A DNA stretch of 33,627 nt from an uncultured Pirellulaceae bacterium (lineage in GTDB: Bacteria > Planctomycetota > Planctomycetia > Pirellulales > Pirellulaceae), in contig CALHZT010000079.1 of NCBI GenBank assembly GCA_938040995.1, positions 1 through 33,627 of the forward strand, in the 5' to 3' direction. Below the pieces are notes generated by a model, which worked only from the letters and a program-made list of their open reading frames with translations, did no database searches and was not told the DNA's origin. The translations under genes were made by a program, and so were the position numbers. Of the stretch, positions 17,308 through 25,748 are shown in pieces; the first letter of the stretch is position 1; each line of letters starts with the position of its first letter.

Positions 17308-18363
17308 TCACGCCTTGGCGTCAGTAAACGCTGCTTCAGCTTCCACTTCAACTTTCTTGGGCATCGCAACTGCAAGGATCGCGCCCGTCACTACGCCAAA
17401 AAGTTGCGCCCAATTGGCGATCTTGATATCGTTGCCGATCGTATCGTTTGCCAACTGATCAACACTTCCCGCCAGGCCAATCGAAAGCAAAATCATCAGC
17501 ACGGCCAGCGGCGCAATCTTCGGTCCTTCGTTTGGCTTCGTCACCATTCTCACGCTAATAAATGCCAACAAGCCAGAAACGGCTCCGGATAATCCACCGA
17601 ACAGCGGCCAGCCATCACACAGATACTGGCCGATGTTGCCCGCAATTGCGCACAAGAGAAGAATCAGTGCCATCCGTGCCGTATTGTTCCGTACTTCGAA
17701 AATACGCCCCAGTTGAAAGAGGAAGAACAGATTCAAACCAATATGCGCCAGCCCAAAGTGTAGAAACGATGGAGTCACCAATCGCCAGAACTCGCCACGA
17801 CGAATGTCCGTCATGCCGTCCGCGGAATCCTGCCAGGCGGCTTCGTTCACGCGATGCGGATTGCAAAACGCAAAACTCTCCATGCTGATACTTCGCATGT
17901 TCGAGCCAAACTGAGTCGTAAAAAAGACAAACATGCAGATGTAGATGATCGTCATCGTAAGCGGCGCCCGCTTCGTCATCTGAGCCATCGTGAGAGGTTG
18001 CTGAGTCGCGACCGAATCGGCGGTCGCGTCGGTAGCCGAACCGGCCCCCGTTTCAGTAGCGCCTTGAACGCTGCCCGCCGACTTGCCCCGAACCGCCTCG
18101 TCCGCCTTGCGGATCAGCAACTCCTGCGCCTGTTTTCTGGCGGCTCGAATCGGCGCAGCCTTTTCTTCAAACTCCGGTTGAGTCGGATCGGCCAGAAAAT
18201 TCTGCAACAGTTCACGCGACTGGACCAGCGAATCTTCGTCTCGCACCCAGATTGCCCACTCCGAGCCCTGAGAATCATTGATCGCATCTATTTTATTCGC
18301 CGCCAAATAGTCAACGAAAAGTTGCGCTTTCTCAAGATCTGGAATCGTACCGATATGACGCAT
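17308..18363 (-). CDS. GlpG-type rhomboid family protein, catalytic His position is Gln
   Basis: Protein of 351 aa. Residues 1-60 form a GlpG-like N-terminal cytoplasmic domain (MRHIGTIPDLEKAQLFVDYL), followed by an Ala/Thr-rich linker and six predicted helices. The HxxxN motif of helix 2 is at H207-N211 and the nucleophile is in GLSG with Ser259, as in active rhomboids. The usual helix-6 motif AHxxG reads AQLFG, so the catalytic His is Gln320 (codon CAA). If no other His substitutes, this is a pseudoprotease. The start was set at the ATG at 18363 because GlpG homologues begin with this motif; a longer frame from 18399 exists. Acts in the inner membrane; substrate unknown. Confidence 0.85.
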   Translation of the reverse strand: MRHIGTIPDLEKAQLFVDYLAANKIDAINDSQGSEWAIWVRDEDSLVQSRELLQNFLADPTQPEFEEKAAPIRAARKQAQELLIRKADEAVRGKSAGSVQGATETGAGSATDATADSVATQQPLTMAQMTKRAPLTMTIIYICMFVFFTTQFGSNMRSISMESFAFCNPHRVNEAAWQDSADGMTDIRRGEFWRLVTPSFLHFGLAHIGLNLFFLFQLGRIFEVRNNTARMALILLLCAIAGNIGQYLCDGWPLFGGLSGAVSGLLAFISVRMVTKPNEGPKIAPLAVLMILLSIGLAGSVDQLANDTIGNDIKIANWAQLFGVVTGAILAVAMPKKVEVEAEAAFTDAKA

Positions 18364-18483
18364 GAACTGGCTTTCGTGGATGCAAGCGACAGGCAGCATG
18401 CCCGTCGTGGATTTTCAAAATAACTCTCTCAGCATGCTTCGGGCACAGCGTAACTGGAAATGGAACTGGACTCACAAAAGTTC

Positions 18484-18507
18484 CGTTCGCAACGAACGAC
18501 CGTTCGT
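18484..18507. promoter_or_regulatory. dyad ACGAACG-AC-CGTTCGT between rhomboid and parA
   Basis: In the 338-bp gap between the divergent rhomboid and parA genes, ACGAACG at 18492-18498 and CGTTCGT at 18501-18507 form a palindrome with a two-base centre. A further half-site CGTTCG lies at 18484-18489. This has the look of an operator for a dimeric regulator. No clear promoter boxes were found nearby; the parA start has AAGGAG ahead of it. Confidence 0.4.
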
Positions 18508-18701
18508 CTGAATTCTTGCGAATCCAGCCACCCGAAAACAGGATGCGTCAAAGTACTAGTAAATAGGCGCCGGGGGAATTCGTATAGGCCACTGGCAACA
18601 GTTTTCCCTATACTTTTGGCGAGTACGCAATTTGAGCAACTGGCCGGTCCCCCGTGGGTTCGGCGGCAGGACGCATTTCGTTGAGTGGGTAAGGAGTCCC
18701 C

Positions 18702-19601
18702 ATGCGCACGATCGCAATTATCAATCAGAAGGGCGGCGTTGGAAAAACAACGACTGCGGTGAATCTGAGCGCGGCGCTGGCGGAATCTGGCAAGCAGGTC
18801 TTCCTGATCGACCTCGACCCACAGGCTCACGCATCCTTGCACCTTGGCGTGATTCCGCAGGAAGGCGAACCGTCGATTTACGACGTGCTGCTTGACGAAG
18901 CCGACATCGACGAAGTCGCACAGGAAGTGCGACCGAACCTGACGGTTCTCCCTTCGCACCTGGACCTCGCTGCCGCCGAACTTGAACTCGCCGGCGAAGT
19001 CGGTCGGGAAGTCATCCTTCGCGACCGAATCGCAGCTTCGGAATTGACGGCTGATTATGTTCTCATTGATTGTCCACCGTCCCTCGGCGTGCTGACGCTG
19101 AATGCACTGACGACCGTCAACGAAGTGCTCCTGCCGATGCAGCCGCATTTTCTTGCGCTGCACGGCCTCAGCAAATTGCTCAGCACCATCGACGTGGTTG
19201 GCCGGCGGCTGAACCCGCAGCTTCAGCTTAGTGGCATCGTGTTTTGCATGTACGATCGAGCCACCAGGCTCGCCGCAGAAGTAACCCGCGATGTCGAGTC
19301 GTTTTTTGAACAAGTCGATGATCCTACCAGTCCATGGGCTCATGCAGCACCGATGGCAACAAAAATCAGGCGAAACATTCGACTGGCCGAAGCCCCCAGT
19401 TTTGGTCAGTCGATTTTCGAGTACGCGCCGTATTCCAACGGAGCCGCCGACTATCGTTGCCTGGCCGAAGAAGTTCTCGAAGCAGGTGAACAACGACGAT
19501 ACGCTTACGGCGGGCGCAATGATCGAGGTCAATCTTCAGGCAGATCGGGTGTGAAAAAGCGTTCGATGAAAAAATCGCGACGTAAGAAGCTCGCTCGATA
19601 G
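18702..19601 (+). CDS. ParA/Soj-family ATPase without a neighbouring parB
   Basis: Protein of 299 aa of the MinD/ParA class. The deviant Walker A is KGGVGKTT at residues 10-17, Walker A' is LIDLDPQAHAS and Walker B is VLIDCPPSLG. These proteins bind nucleotide and dimerise on DNA or membrane to position chromosomes, plasmids or large complexes. The C-terminus (about residues 280-299) is very basic (KKRSMKKSRRKKLAR), which could give non-specific DNA binding. AAGGAG is placed well before the ATG at 18702. No ParB-like gene follows, so it may not be the chromosomal segregation ParA; a role in positioning a surface or chemosensory complex is possible. Confidence 0.93.
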   Translation: MRTIAIINQKGGVGKTTTAVNLSAALAESGKQVFLIDLDPQAHASLHLGVIPQEGEPSIYDVLLDEADIDEVAQEVRPNLTVLPSHLDLAAAELELAGEVGREVILRDRIAASELTADYVLIDCPPSLGVLTLNALTTVNEVLLPMQPHFLALHGLSKLLSTIDVVGRRLNPQLQLSGIVFCMYDRATRLAAEVTRDVESFFEQVDDPTSPWAHAAPMATKIRRNIRLAEAPSFGQSIFEYAPYSNGAADYRCLAEEVLEAGEQRRYAYGGRNDRGQSSGRSGVKKRSMKKSRRKKLAR

Positions 19602-20085
19602 CGCGACGCCCAATAGCGACTTAATCAGTCTGCCGACGTTCTTTCGTGTTGCTGGCGGCATGACCATTCCGCCTCTCACTGGTGCGTCAGCAATCACCAA
19701 TAGCGCTGCTACCACGGCTCAAAGTGGACGCTATCGCCGCCCGCAAAAGCCCCTGGTCTTTCGCATCTTCGCGCCGATCTTGCGAAATGGCGCGCGGCCA
19801 TCGCTTCAAAACAGGCTAGCCACGCAGAGTTTGCGGGGTGTGCGGATTTTGCCCTACGCACGGCTCAGAATCTTTATGAAGTCGCGCAAAACCTACAAGC
19901 GTTGCGAACGGACTCGTCGATAGCTGAATACTGATTACAGCACTTGCTGTTGCTACGTTCGTTACGACTCGACCATGCGTCAAGCTTTCAGCGAGACGAA
20001 CAAACGAACGAAGTGATCCAGTTGATAGACGTGATTCGCAAGCCGCAAGGATGCGGCAGACGAACACGAACAAGGAGATTACGAC
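19602..20085. other. long upstream region of the surface-protein gene
   Basis: About 480 bp. Half-sites CGTTCGT (19956-19962) and ACGAACG (20004-20010) are an inverted pair of the same 7-mer that forms the dyad ahead of parA. A small hairpin GCCGCA-AGGA-TGCGGC (20042-20057) lies in the probable leader. AAGGAG (20074-20079) is a strong ribosome-binding site for the next gene. I see no convincing coding region. Confidence 0.5.
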
Positions 20086-21936
20086 ATGAGGTCTTTTGTT
20101 CGACTTACCATGACGGTCTTACTCACCGTCGGAGTGGTAACCGCTACGGCCCACGCCCAAAGCGGAACCCGCAGCTTGGCACCCGGCATGGGATTGGGAA
20201 CTGGTGCTGGCGCTCCGGCCACAAGTGCATTCGGTGGTTCGCCGCCGATGCCGACGACGGGAGCTGGAGCATGGTCGTCTTACGGCCAGATGGGTAGCAC
20301 GTACACCGGCCAAATGGGTGGCACCTACGGTCAAATGAGTGGCGGCATGGGTTACGGTTCGCCCGCAGCGAGCTATGGCAGTCCAGCCATGAGCTACGGC
20401 GGCCCAGCCGCTGGTTACGCGGCTCCTGCCATGAACGGCGGAATGATGGGTAGCATCTACGGTGCTCCTTCCGCCGTCACCGCGGCTCCTTCCGTTGCAG
20501 CACCAGCGGCGTCAGCTCCAATGGCCGCTCCTGCAATGGCTCCCCACGCGTCTGCACCAATGATGACCGAAGCTGCCCCGATGGCCGCAGCGTATACGGG
20601 CGAAGCAGTCGCTGGACCTGTGATGGGTGGCGCGATCAGTGGACCAGTCGTTGGGACTCAAATGGGTGCTCCCTACATGGACTCGATGCAGTCGGGTAGC
20701 TGGCAGCCGGTATACGGGCAAGTCGCCCAGTCGGGAAGTTGGCAACCTGTCTACGGTCAGGTTCCTAACGTGCGAACAAACGGCGCACCTCGCTGGTTCG
20801 GTGGAATCTACGGACTGGTTATGGATCGTGACGATGCCAATGAAGTCTATTTCCTGACGGCACCAAGCACCGCCGACAGCCTTTCACTAAGTTCGGGTGA
20901 TGCCCAGATGCAAACATCCGGCGGCTACGAAGTCCGCTTTGGCCGCACCTTCGGTGGCGGTAACTGGGGCGTCGAAGCGATTTACTGGGAGCTTCTTCCT
21001 GACAACCAGTCGGCGACATTTAACGCCGATGGTGTCTTGCCGGCTTACTCGACAATCGACTATCGCGATGTGTTCGTCGACTTTGGTGATGACTATCCTT
21101 ACCCTGCAGGTACGGTGCGACCCGCTCCAGCTTCGATATTTACCGAGGGCGGAAACATTGTTTCGGCACAAGTCGACCGGTCCTTCGACTTTCAGAACAT
21201 CGAGCTGAACTTTATCAGCCGTCCAATCTACGCAGGCGGTGGCTTGCGAGCCGGACGTGCCCGACCGTTCGGTAGCGGTGGCGGTCTTGGCGGATGCGGC
21301 GGTGGAAGTGCAGCTTGCGGGTCCAGTTGCGACCCGTGTGGCGACTCCTGTGCTCCACAACCTGCATGTGGCCCGCGACTGCATATTGGCTGGTTGGCCG
21401 GTGCTCGCTACTTCCGCTTCGATGAGAGCCTCCGCTTGACCTACAACCGGCTCGATCCACTGGTTCCTAATGCTGGCTTGTCCACACTTCAGCATGAAGT
21501 ATCCGCTGAGAACGATCTCGTTGGATTCCAGCTTGGTCTGAACATGGACTACTACCTGTCAAACCGGTTGCAGTTCGAAACCGGCAGCCGCTTTGGTCTG
21601 TACGGCAACAACGTTTCCGTCAACCAGCGGGTCTACACCGACTTTGGCAACGGCCAGGTCGGAACTGCAGGAGCTCTTCAGGACTTTGACATCCACACGA
21701 GCGATCAGGTCGTCTCGTTCCTCGGTGAAATCCGGGCTGGCCTGGCTTACAAGCTTGGCTGCCACTGGCGAGTCACCGGTGGATATCGTGGACTGGCTGC
21801 AAGTCGCGTTGCTCTTGCAACAAATCAGATTCCATTCGGACGTTCGTTCAACGGAATCACAAAAGCAAATCAGGTTCAGTCGAATGGCGACCTGATTCTT
21901 CATGGTGCTTACGCCGGGCTGGAATTTGCTTGGTAG
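20086..21936 (+). CDS. BBP7-like outer-membrane or cell-surface protein
   Basis: Protein of 616 aa with a signal peptide (cut after AHA near residue 24). Residues 25-240 are low-complexity, rich in Gly, Ala, Met, Ser and Tyr, with short GQM, YGSPA and SAP repeats, and a 13-residue unit QSGSWQPVYGQV(A/P) present twice in tandem. From about residue 245 the protein has alternating polar and aromatic beta-strands (RWFGGIYGLVMDRD, FGRTFGGGNWGVEAIYWEL, ARYFRFDESLRLTY) and ends in AYAGLEFAW. This resembles the planctomycete BBP7 beta-barrel family, with a terminal aromatic residue. A Cys-rich loop (GCGGG...CGSSCDPCGDSC) lies in the middle. It has its own terminator and strong ribosome-binding site, so it is likely abundant. 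Confidence 0.85.
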   Translation: MRSFVRLTMTVLLTVGVVTATAHAQSGTRSLAPGMGLGTGAGAPATSAFGGSPPMPTTGAGAWSSYGQMGSTYTGQMGGTYGQMSGGMGYGSPAASYGSPAMSYGGPAAGYAAPAMNGGMMGSIYGAPSAVTAAPSVAAPAASAPMAAPAMAPHASAPMMTEAAPMAAAYTGEAVAGPVMGGAISGPVVGTQMGAPYMDSMQSGSWQPVYGQVAQSGSWQPVYGQVPNVRTNGAPRWFGGIYGLVMDRDDANEVYFLTAPSTADSLSLSSGDAQMQTSGGYEVRFGRTFGGGNWGVEAIYWELLPDNQSATFNADGVLPAYSTIDYRDVFVDFGDDYPYPAGTVRPAPASIFTEGGNIVSAQVDRSFDFQNIELNFISRPIYAGGGLRAGRARPFGSGGGLGGCGGGSAACGSSCDPCGDSCAPQPACGPRLHIGWLAGARYFRFDESLRLTYNRLDPLVPNAGLSTLQHEVSAENDLVGFQLGLNMDYYLSNRLQFETGSRFGLYGNNVSVNQRVYTDFGNGQVGTAGALQDFDIHTSDQVVSFLGEIRAGLAYKLGCHWRVTGGYRGLAASRVALATNQIPFGRSFNGITKANQVQSNGDLILHGAYAGLEFAW

Positions 21937-21995
21937 AGCTGACCCAGGTAGAGCGGACCCAATCCGCTCTTCCTCGCCAAAGGCGGAAAGCACCA

Positions 21996-22028
21996 CTCGG
22001 CCCTGCGAAAGCAGGGCCGAGTTTTCTT
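21996..22028 (+). terminator. intrinsic terminator after the surface-protein gene
   Basis: CTCGGCCCTGC (21996-22006), loop GAAA, GCAGGGCCGAG (22011-22021): an 11-bp perfect stem with a GNRA tetraloop followed by TTTTCTT. It lies 60 bp after the stop of the surface-protein gene. A textbook Rho-independent terminator. Confidence 0.95.
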
Positions 22029-22092
22029 ATGCGCGTTGCGCTGGCCAGCGCTGTCCCGCAGGTTTGAACAACTCCAGCTTCACAAAAGCGCA

Positions 22093-23619
22093 TCACCGAT
22101 CGTTATTTTCACGGAGAATTTTGAGCGATTCCTCCCTGCCAGGTAGCGCAATGTCTCCTGCGCCGGTCAACGTCTCCATCGGCTTACCGTTGTCATCCAC
22201 GCCGTCGTAGCCAACGCTGTAAAGAATGAAGTCGCCGTCCTGAAGAAAATAGCCGTAAGAAGAATCCGGCTCTTTGCTATAAGGATCGGAATGGCCAGCC
22301 AGAACTTTGCGAATGGTCGGTTCCCAGTCATGCAGGCGATGCGGGCGTGGGTGCTGGTCACGGATTTTGAAATCCAGCTTCAGCAATGCAGCATAAGTTC
22401 GATGATGTTGATCGAGATCAAGAATCGCGGATGGATATCGTTGACGCGACATCCAGAGCAGGATCTTGTAGAACTGCGCACGCCAACCAAGCGGTTCACA
22501 TTCCTGTAGTAACCGGTCTCTCTCTTCGCTGTAATTCAGTGGCAGCATCGCCGCCGGATCATAGGGCATCTGATTACGACGACATATCGCGACAAGCTGA
22601 AGAGTCTGGAATGCACTCTTGGCTCGGTGAGGCCAGGTACCCGCACCAACAAATCTGGTAGCCGCCGGGAAGTTACATTGCAAATCGTGAATACGGGTCT
22701 CACTAACAAAGCGCCAATCAACGTCCCGAATATGAACGGAGTGTTCGCCGCTGTGAAGTTCTTCGTAAAACTCCTGGTGTTCCTCAAATTCACCGAAATA
22801 ACTCAAATATGTCAATGACTTCGGCGACGTGCCGAGCAATCCGAACACGGTCAAAAGCGCTGGAACACTACATGCGAATGCAAGCATTCCGACAACCGCA
22901 GATATCGACTTACTTCTGGTCGCATGAACATTGCGAAGACACAAAAAGCGGATGGTTGCGGCCACCAGTATCCATCCTGACAGGATGACAATACTCCAAC
23001 GTTGCCACGATTCGTCGGTTGCGTCGATGTCCCATCGTTCGCTATCGACAAGCTGTACGGAACTGTCCAAAAAGCCATTCATCGTTGAAGTCAGAATGAT
23101 AACGAGCGGGATCGCGATTGCCGAAATCGCCATCCGCAAAACCTTGGGCGGGCGCCCGAGCCCAAAATGAACAGCCAGACCGCCGGCCACGCCGGCGAGC
23201 AGGCCTGTCAAGAAGACTGTCTTGAGAATCTCCGGCGACTCGTTCAGCGTGGATCGGCAAATGGAAACCAGAACCGCTATGTAGACGGTTGCGATAAAAA
23301 TCGACTTCAGCGAAAAACCTCCACTATTTCGACTATGGCGAGTCGCTTCTGCCATCAAGGACGTTTTGACAAGATCGCGTTGCACCCGAAGTGACGACGC
23401 AATGACGGCCACCGCGAGATACTGCGACGCCAAATAGACAATCGGTTCGACCGCGTCTGCAGCCGCCAGAAGCATCAGCGGAATGACGAGAGCAGTCGAC
23501 CGCACCCAGATATAGCCAGAAAGTGTCACACTCCACACTGCCAACAGGCATATGCAGTAGTTCACGGAGATCATCACGATCAATAAGGCAACATCGATAG
23601 AATTCACGGCATCGCGCAC
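22093..23619 (-). CDS. membrane protein with C-terminal soluble domain (planctomycete hypothetical)
   Basis: Protein of 508 aa. About seven to eight hydrophobic helices lie within residues 1-270, followed by a soluble part. The last 90 residues have the pattern DPYSKEPDSSYGYFLQDGDFILYSVGYDGVDD (read in parts), which I associate with a planctomycete domain of unknown function that also occurs in other membrane and secreted proteins. The start is a GTG at 23619 with no ribosome-binding site; an in-frame ATG at 23574 is an alternative. It converges with the surface-protein gene. No function can be given. Confidence 0.75.
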   Translation of the reverse strand: MRDAVNSIDVALLIVMISVNYCICLLAVWSVTLSGYIWVRSTALVIPLMLLAAADAVEPIVYLASQYLAVAVIASSLRVQRDLVKTSLMAEATRHSRNSGGFSLKSIFIATVYIAVLVSICRSTLNESPEILKTVFLTGLLAGVAGGLAVHFGLGRPPKVLRMAISAIAIPLVIILTSTMNGFLDSSVQLVDSERWDIDATDESWQRWSIVILSGWILVAATIRFLCLRNVHATRSKSISAVVGMLAFACSVPALLTVFGLLGTSPKSLTYLSYFGEFEEHQEFYEELHSGEHSVHIRDVDWRFVSETRIHDLQCNFPAATRFVGAGTWPHRAKSAFQTLQLVAICRRNQMPYDPAAMLPLNYSEERDRLLQECEPLGWRAQFYKILLWMSRQRYPSAILDLDQHHRTYAALLKLDFKIRDQHPRPHRLHDWEPTIRKVLAGHSDPYSKEPDSSYGYFLQDGDFILYSVGYDGVDDNGKPMETLTGAGDIALPGREESLKILRENNDR

Positions 23620-23692
23620 AGTTGAGGAGCGTGAGGCGAATTGACAATCTCACGGCAGATACGGAGCATACCTCATTCATGTTCGATAGAAA

Positions 23693-23833
23693 CCGCTGGG
23701 GAATGGTATTGCCATGTTGTAGGCTGGTACCAGCGGCGAGACGGTTGTCCATCAGGCAAACGCAAACGCCGCGCAGTGCCGGCAATCGGTAGCTCATTCC
23801 GCCTGACGATTCTTGCCCGCACAGCGCGGCGTT
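23693..23833. repeat. pair of REP-like palindromes
   Basis: Two inverted repeats in a non-coding gap. The first is CCGCTGG at 23693-23699 and CCAGCGG at 23730-23736. The second is larger: 23765-23785 pairs with 23813-23833, 19 of 21 positions complementary, with core AACGCCGCGC/GCGCGGCGTT and a 27-nt loop. A short repeated unit, GGTAGCTCATTCCGCC and GGTAACTGATTCCGCC, lies in the loop and after the hairpin. Composition and layout resemble REP/BIME-type extragenic palindromes. It could also act as a terminator or transcript stabiliser for the TPR gene. Confidence 0.5.
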
Positions 23834-23895
23834 GAACGCATGAAAATGGTAACTGATTCCGCCGCTTGTACGGGCCTACAGCGATACGGTCAACG

Positions 23896-24459
23896 CTACA
23901 CAATCACGCGAGCGAATGACTGGAACTCGGGATCGTCTCGGATCGTATCAAAGTCAGTTTCGTCGGCGACTTGATCGCGATACTTGGGATCTATCGAGAA
24001 AGACTGATCCAGATAGCGAACGGCCATACGAACATTGTTGGACAGAGCCCAATAGCAAGCCAGATTGTAGTGAATGATGGCTTCATCAGGATCCACGGAC
24101 ATGGCATCTTCGAGCGCCTGAATGGCAAGGTCCAGTCGGTCGAGTCGCTTGTAGCACCACGCGAGTGCGAGGTAGATGTAGATGTTGTCCGGATCCCATT
24201 CGAGCGCGATGTTAAATGGCTCGATCGCCTCGTCATAACACTCCATGGCTCGCAGCGCCTGCCCTTGCAGGTAGCGAACATGGCCGTTGGGAATCTGACT
24301 GAGATCCAGAAGCGACAATTCCCGGAGCGCCCGGTTCGCAATCTGGTCACGATGCTGAAGTGATAGTGGCCAACGATCTGCGAACACCATCACAAGATCA
24401 AGGTAGCCCTCAGCGGCGCGGAGGTGCTGCTGCTGTCGTATATCGCTGAAGATCGACAT
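23896..24459 (-). CDS. tetratricopeptide-repeat protein
   Basis: Protein of 187 aa with about three TPR units. Clear helices include YLQGQALRAMECYDEAIEPF, ALEWDPDNIYIYLALAW and AIQALEDAMSVDPDEAIIHYNLAC. The repeat ends in a capping segment and RDDPEFQSFARV, as in many cytoplasmic TPR adaptors. It has no signal peptide, so it is probably a cytoplasmic protein-protein interaction module; partner unknown. The start was set at the ATG at 24459, preceded by AGGA with seven bases spacing, rather than at a TTG six bases upstream. Confidence 0.9.
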   Translation of the reverse strand: MSIFSDIRQQQHLRAAEGYLDLVMVFADRWPLSLQHRDQIANRALRELSLLDLSQIPNGHVRYLQGQALRAMECYDEAIEPFNIALEWDPDNIYIYLALAWCYKRLDRLDLAIQALEDAMSVDPDEAIIHYNLACYWALSNNVRMAVRYLDQSFSIDPKYRDQVADETDFDTIRDDPEFQSFARVIV

Positions 24460-25076
24460 AGCCAAATCCTGTTCCCGGGAAGAAGCGACCTCCGTCCTGG
24501 AAGGTCAACACTCCTCCATTGTACATGGTGAACGCCAGTGGCAATAAGATTCTCGCAGAGCTGCAGTACCCACGTTGGTGAATCTCCTTACGAAACGGCT
24601 CCAACCTGTTTGGTTGTCGGGAATGAAAAGACCTGTTCGCAATGGCGAACCGCGTGACTTGTGCGACTTCTACGAGTCGCTACCAGTCGGATCGAATGGG
24701 ACACTTCTTTTACGAGGATCGTTACGAATCGCATTTGCAAAAGTCGCTGGAATGCCTCGTTCAGAATGCTTGACATTTTCGCGGTCGCAGGTCCCGATCC
24801 AACGCAGTTTGCGGTCGACGGTCAAGCTCGGGTGAAATGATGACTGGAGTCGGCTTTTACTGATGGTGGGGATTGTGTGGTGACTAGCGAGCCCTGAGTG
24901 GTTGCGGTTTGTCACCATTGGCGGGCAGAGGTTGCCGATTGACGACACCCGCAGATCGGTTGTGTAGGGGAATGGTGTCGCGATCCTTTGGGCACATGGA
25001 TTGCGAACTGTTGAATGGACGGGCATGGAGGCTTGCAAGTGGTTACTATTCCATTCCCTTCTCCCTACATCTCTCC
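24460..25076. other. non-coding stretch upstream of the TPR gene
   Basis: About 600 bp with several short open frames on both strands, none with a start signal or recognisable protein. No repeats or promoter boxes stood out. The TPR promoter should lie on the minus strand near its left end. Confidence 0.35.
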
Positions 25077-25364
25077 ATGTTCTTTCGGCGCCGGTTCCTT
25101 CGACGCACCATTCTCACTCTCGCTGCGCTATTCATGTGCAGCTGGTTAACGTTCCATTCCGTCAATGCAAATCGTTGGCGCCGAACGGCTCAAGGCTGGG
25201 TCTCCAATCTTGCGTGGGAAAGCCAACAGGCAAAGTGGGATCCTCCACCCGCGACTGGCCTGCATCCATTTCTTGTGACTTCTTTTCAGTTGCTACTTTC
25301 CGTTGGCGGATTGTTGGCTTTTGATCACGCTGTGGAAAAGGCAACCAGGTCCGACGGTGAGTAG
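25077..25364 (+). CDS. possible small membrane protein (95 aa)
   Basis: A frame that, from the ATG at 25077, gives MFFRRRFLRRTILTLAALFM, a basic start and hydrophobic helix, a polar middle and a second helix (SFQLLLSVGGLLAF) near the C-terminus. The frame is open upstream to 24909, but that portion does not look like protein. No ribosome-binding site is evident. It is isolated, and could be a decayed gene or chance frame; the helix pattern argues mildly for a real gene. Confidence 0.4.
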   Translation: MFFRRRFLRRTILTLAALFMCSWLTFHSVNANRWRRTAQGWVSNLAWESQQAKWDPPPATGLHPFLVTSFQLLLSVGGLLAFDHAVEKATRSDGE

Positions 25365-25533
25365 GCCGCGTAGCGGACTCTGCGCATAGAGTTCGCGCGC
25401 GACTGGGACGGGCTTCTACCATCAGGCAGAAGCACGAGGAGCAAGTTTTGAAGTCACACACTGTCGGCGTGGAAGAGGCGAAAGGATGTAGCCTCGGTCG
25501 AAGTCAATTTTTGGTATTGCAAAGACGAAATAG

Positions 25534-25609
25534 AACCGCGAATAAACGCCAATGGACGCAAATGAAACCCAGAATTTTTATTCGCGTTTATTGGCGTTCA
25601 TTCGCGGTT
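25534..25609. repeat. fold-back repeat with ATTCGCG/CGCGAAT ends
   Basis: Arms 25534-25566 and 25577-25609 are complementary at 28 of 33 positions around a 10-nt loop. The right arm reads ATTCGCGTTTATTGGCGTTC then ATTCGCGGTT. I recall similar TTCGCG/GCGTTTATT-type motifs as dispersed repeats in several bacterial genomes. It can form a long stem in DNA or RNA. Confidence 0.6.
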
Positions 25610-25748
25610 GAAAATTCGGCAAGCGTTCTCACGCAAGCGGGCACCTTTAATCTACCAGGCCTCTTAAGCAACCAATCAATCACTAACCAACGAAAAACTG
25701 GATTGAGACCAACGCGCTGCTTGCCCTGAAAGGGCCCCGACAAGTCAG

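Noticed and set aside
18429-19532. Long minus-strand open frame opposite parA
   Set aside because: It is the antisense of an unmistakable ParA gene, has no recognisable protein features and is rich in Cys, His and Arg as shadows usually are.
19660-19923. 87-residue plus-strand frame between parA and the surface-protein gene
   Set aside because: Very Arg-rich, no start signal and no family; more likely part of a long leader region.
24410-24604. Minus-strand frame reading MYNGGVLTFQDGGRFF
   Set aside because: It overlaps the start of the TPR gene in another frame and lacks a ribosome-binding site; the suggestive porin-like string is too short to support a gene.
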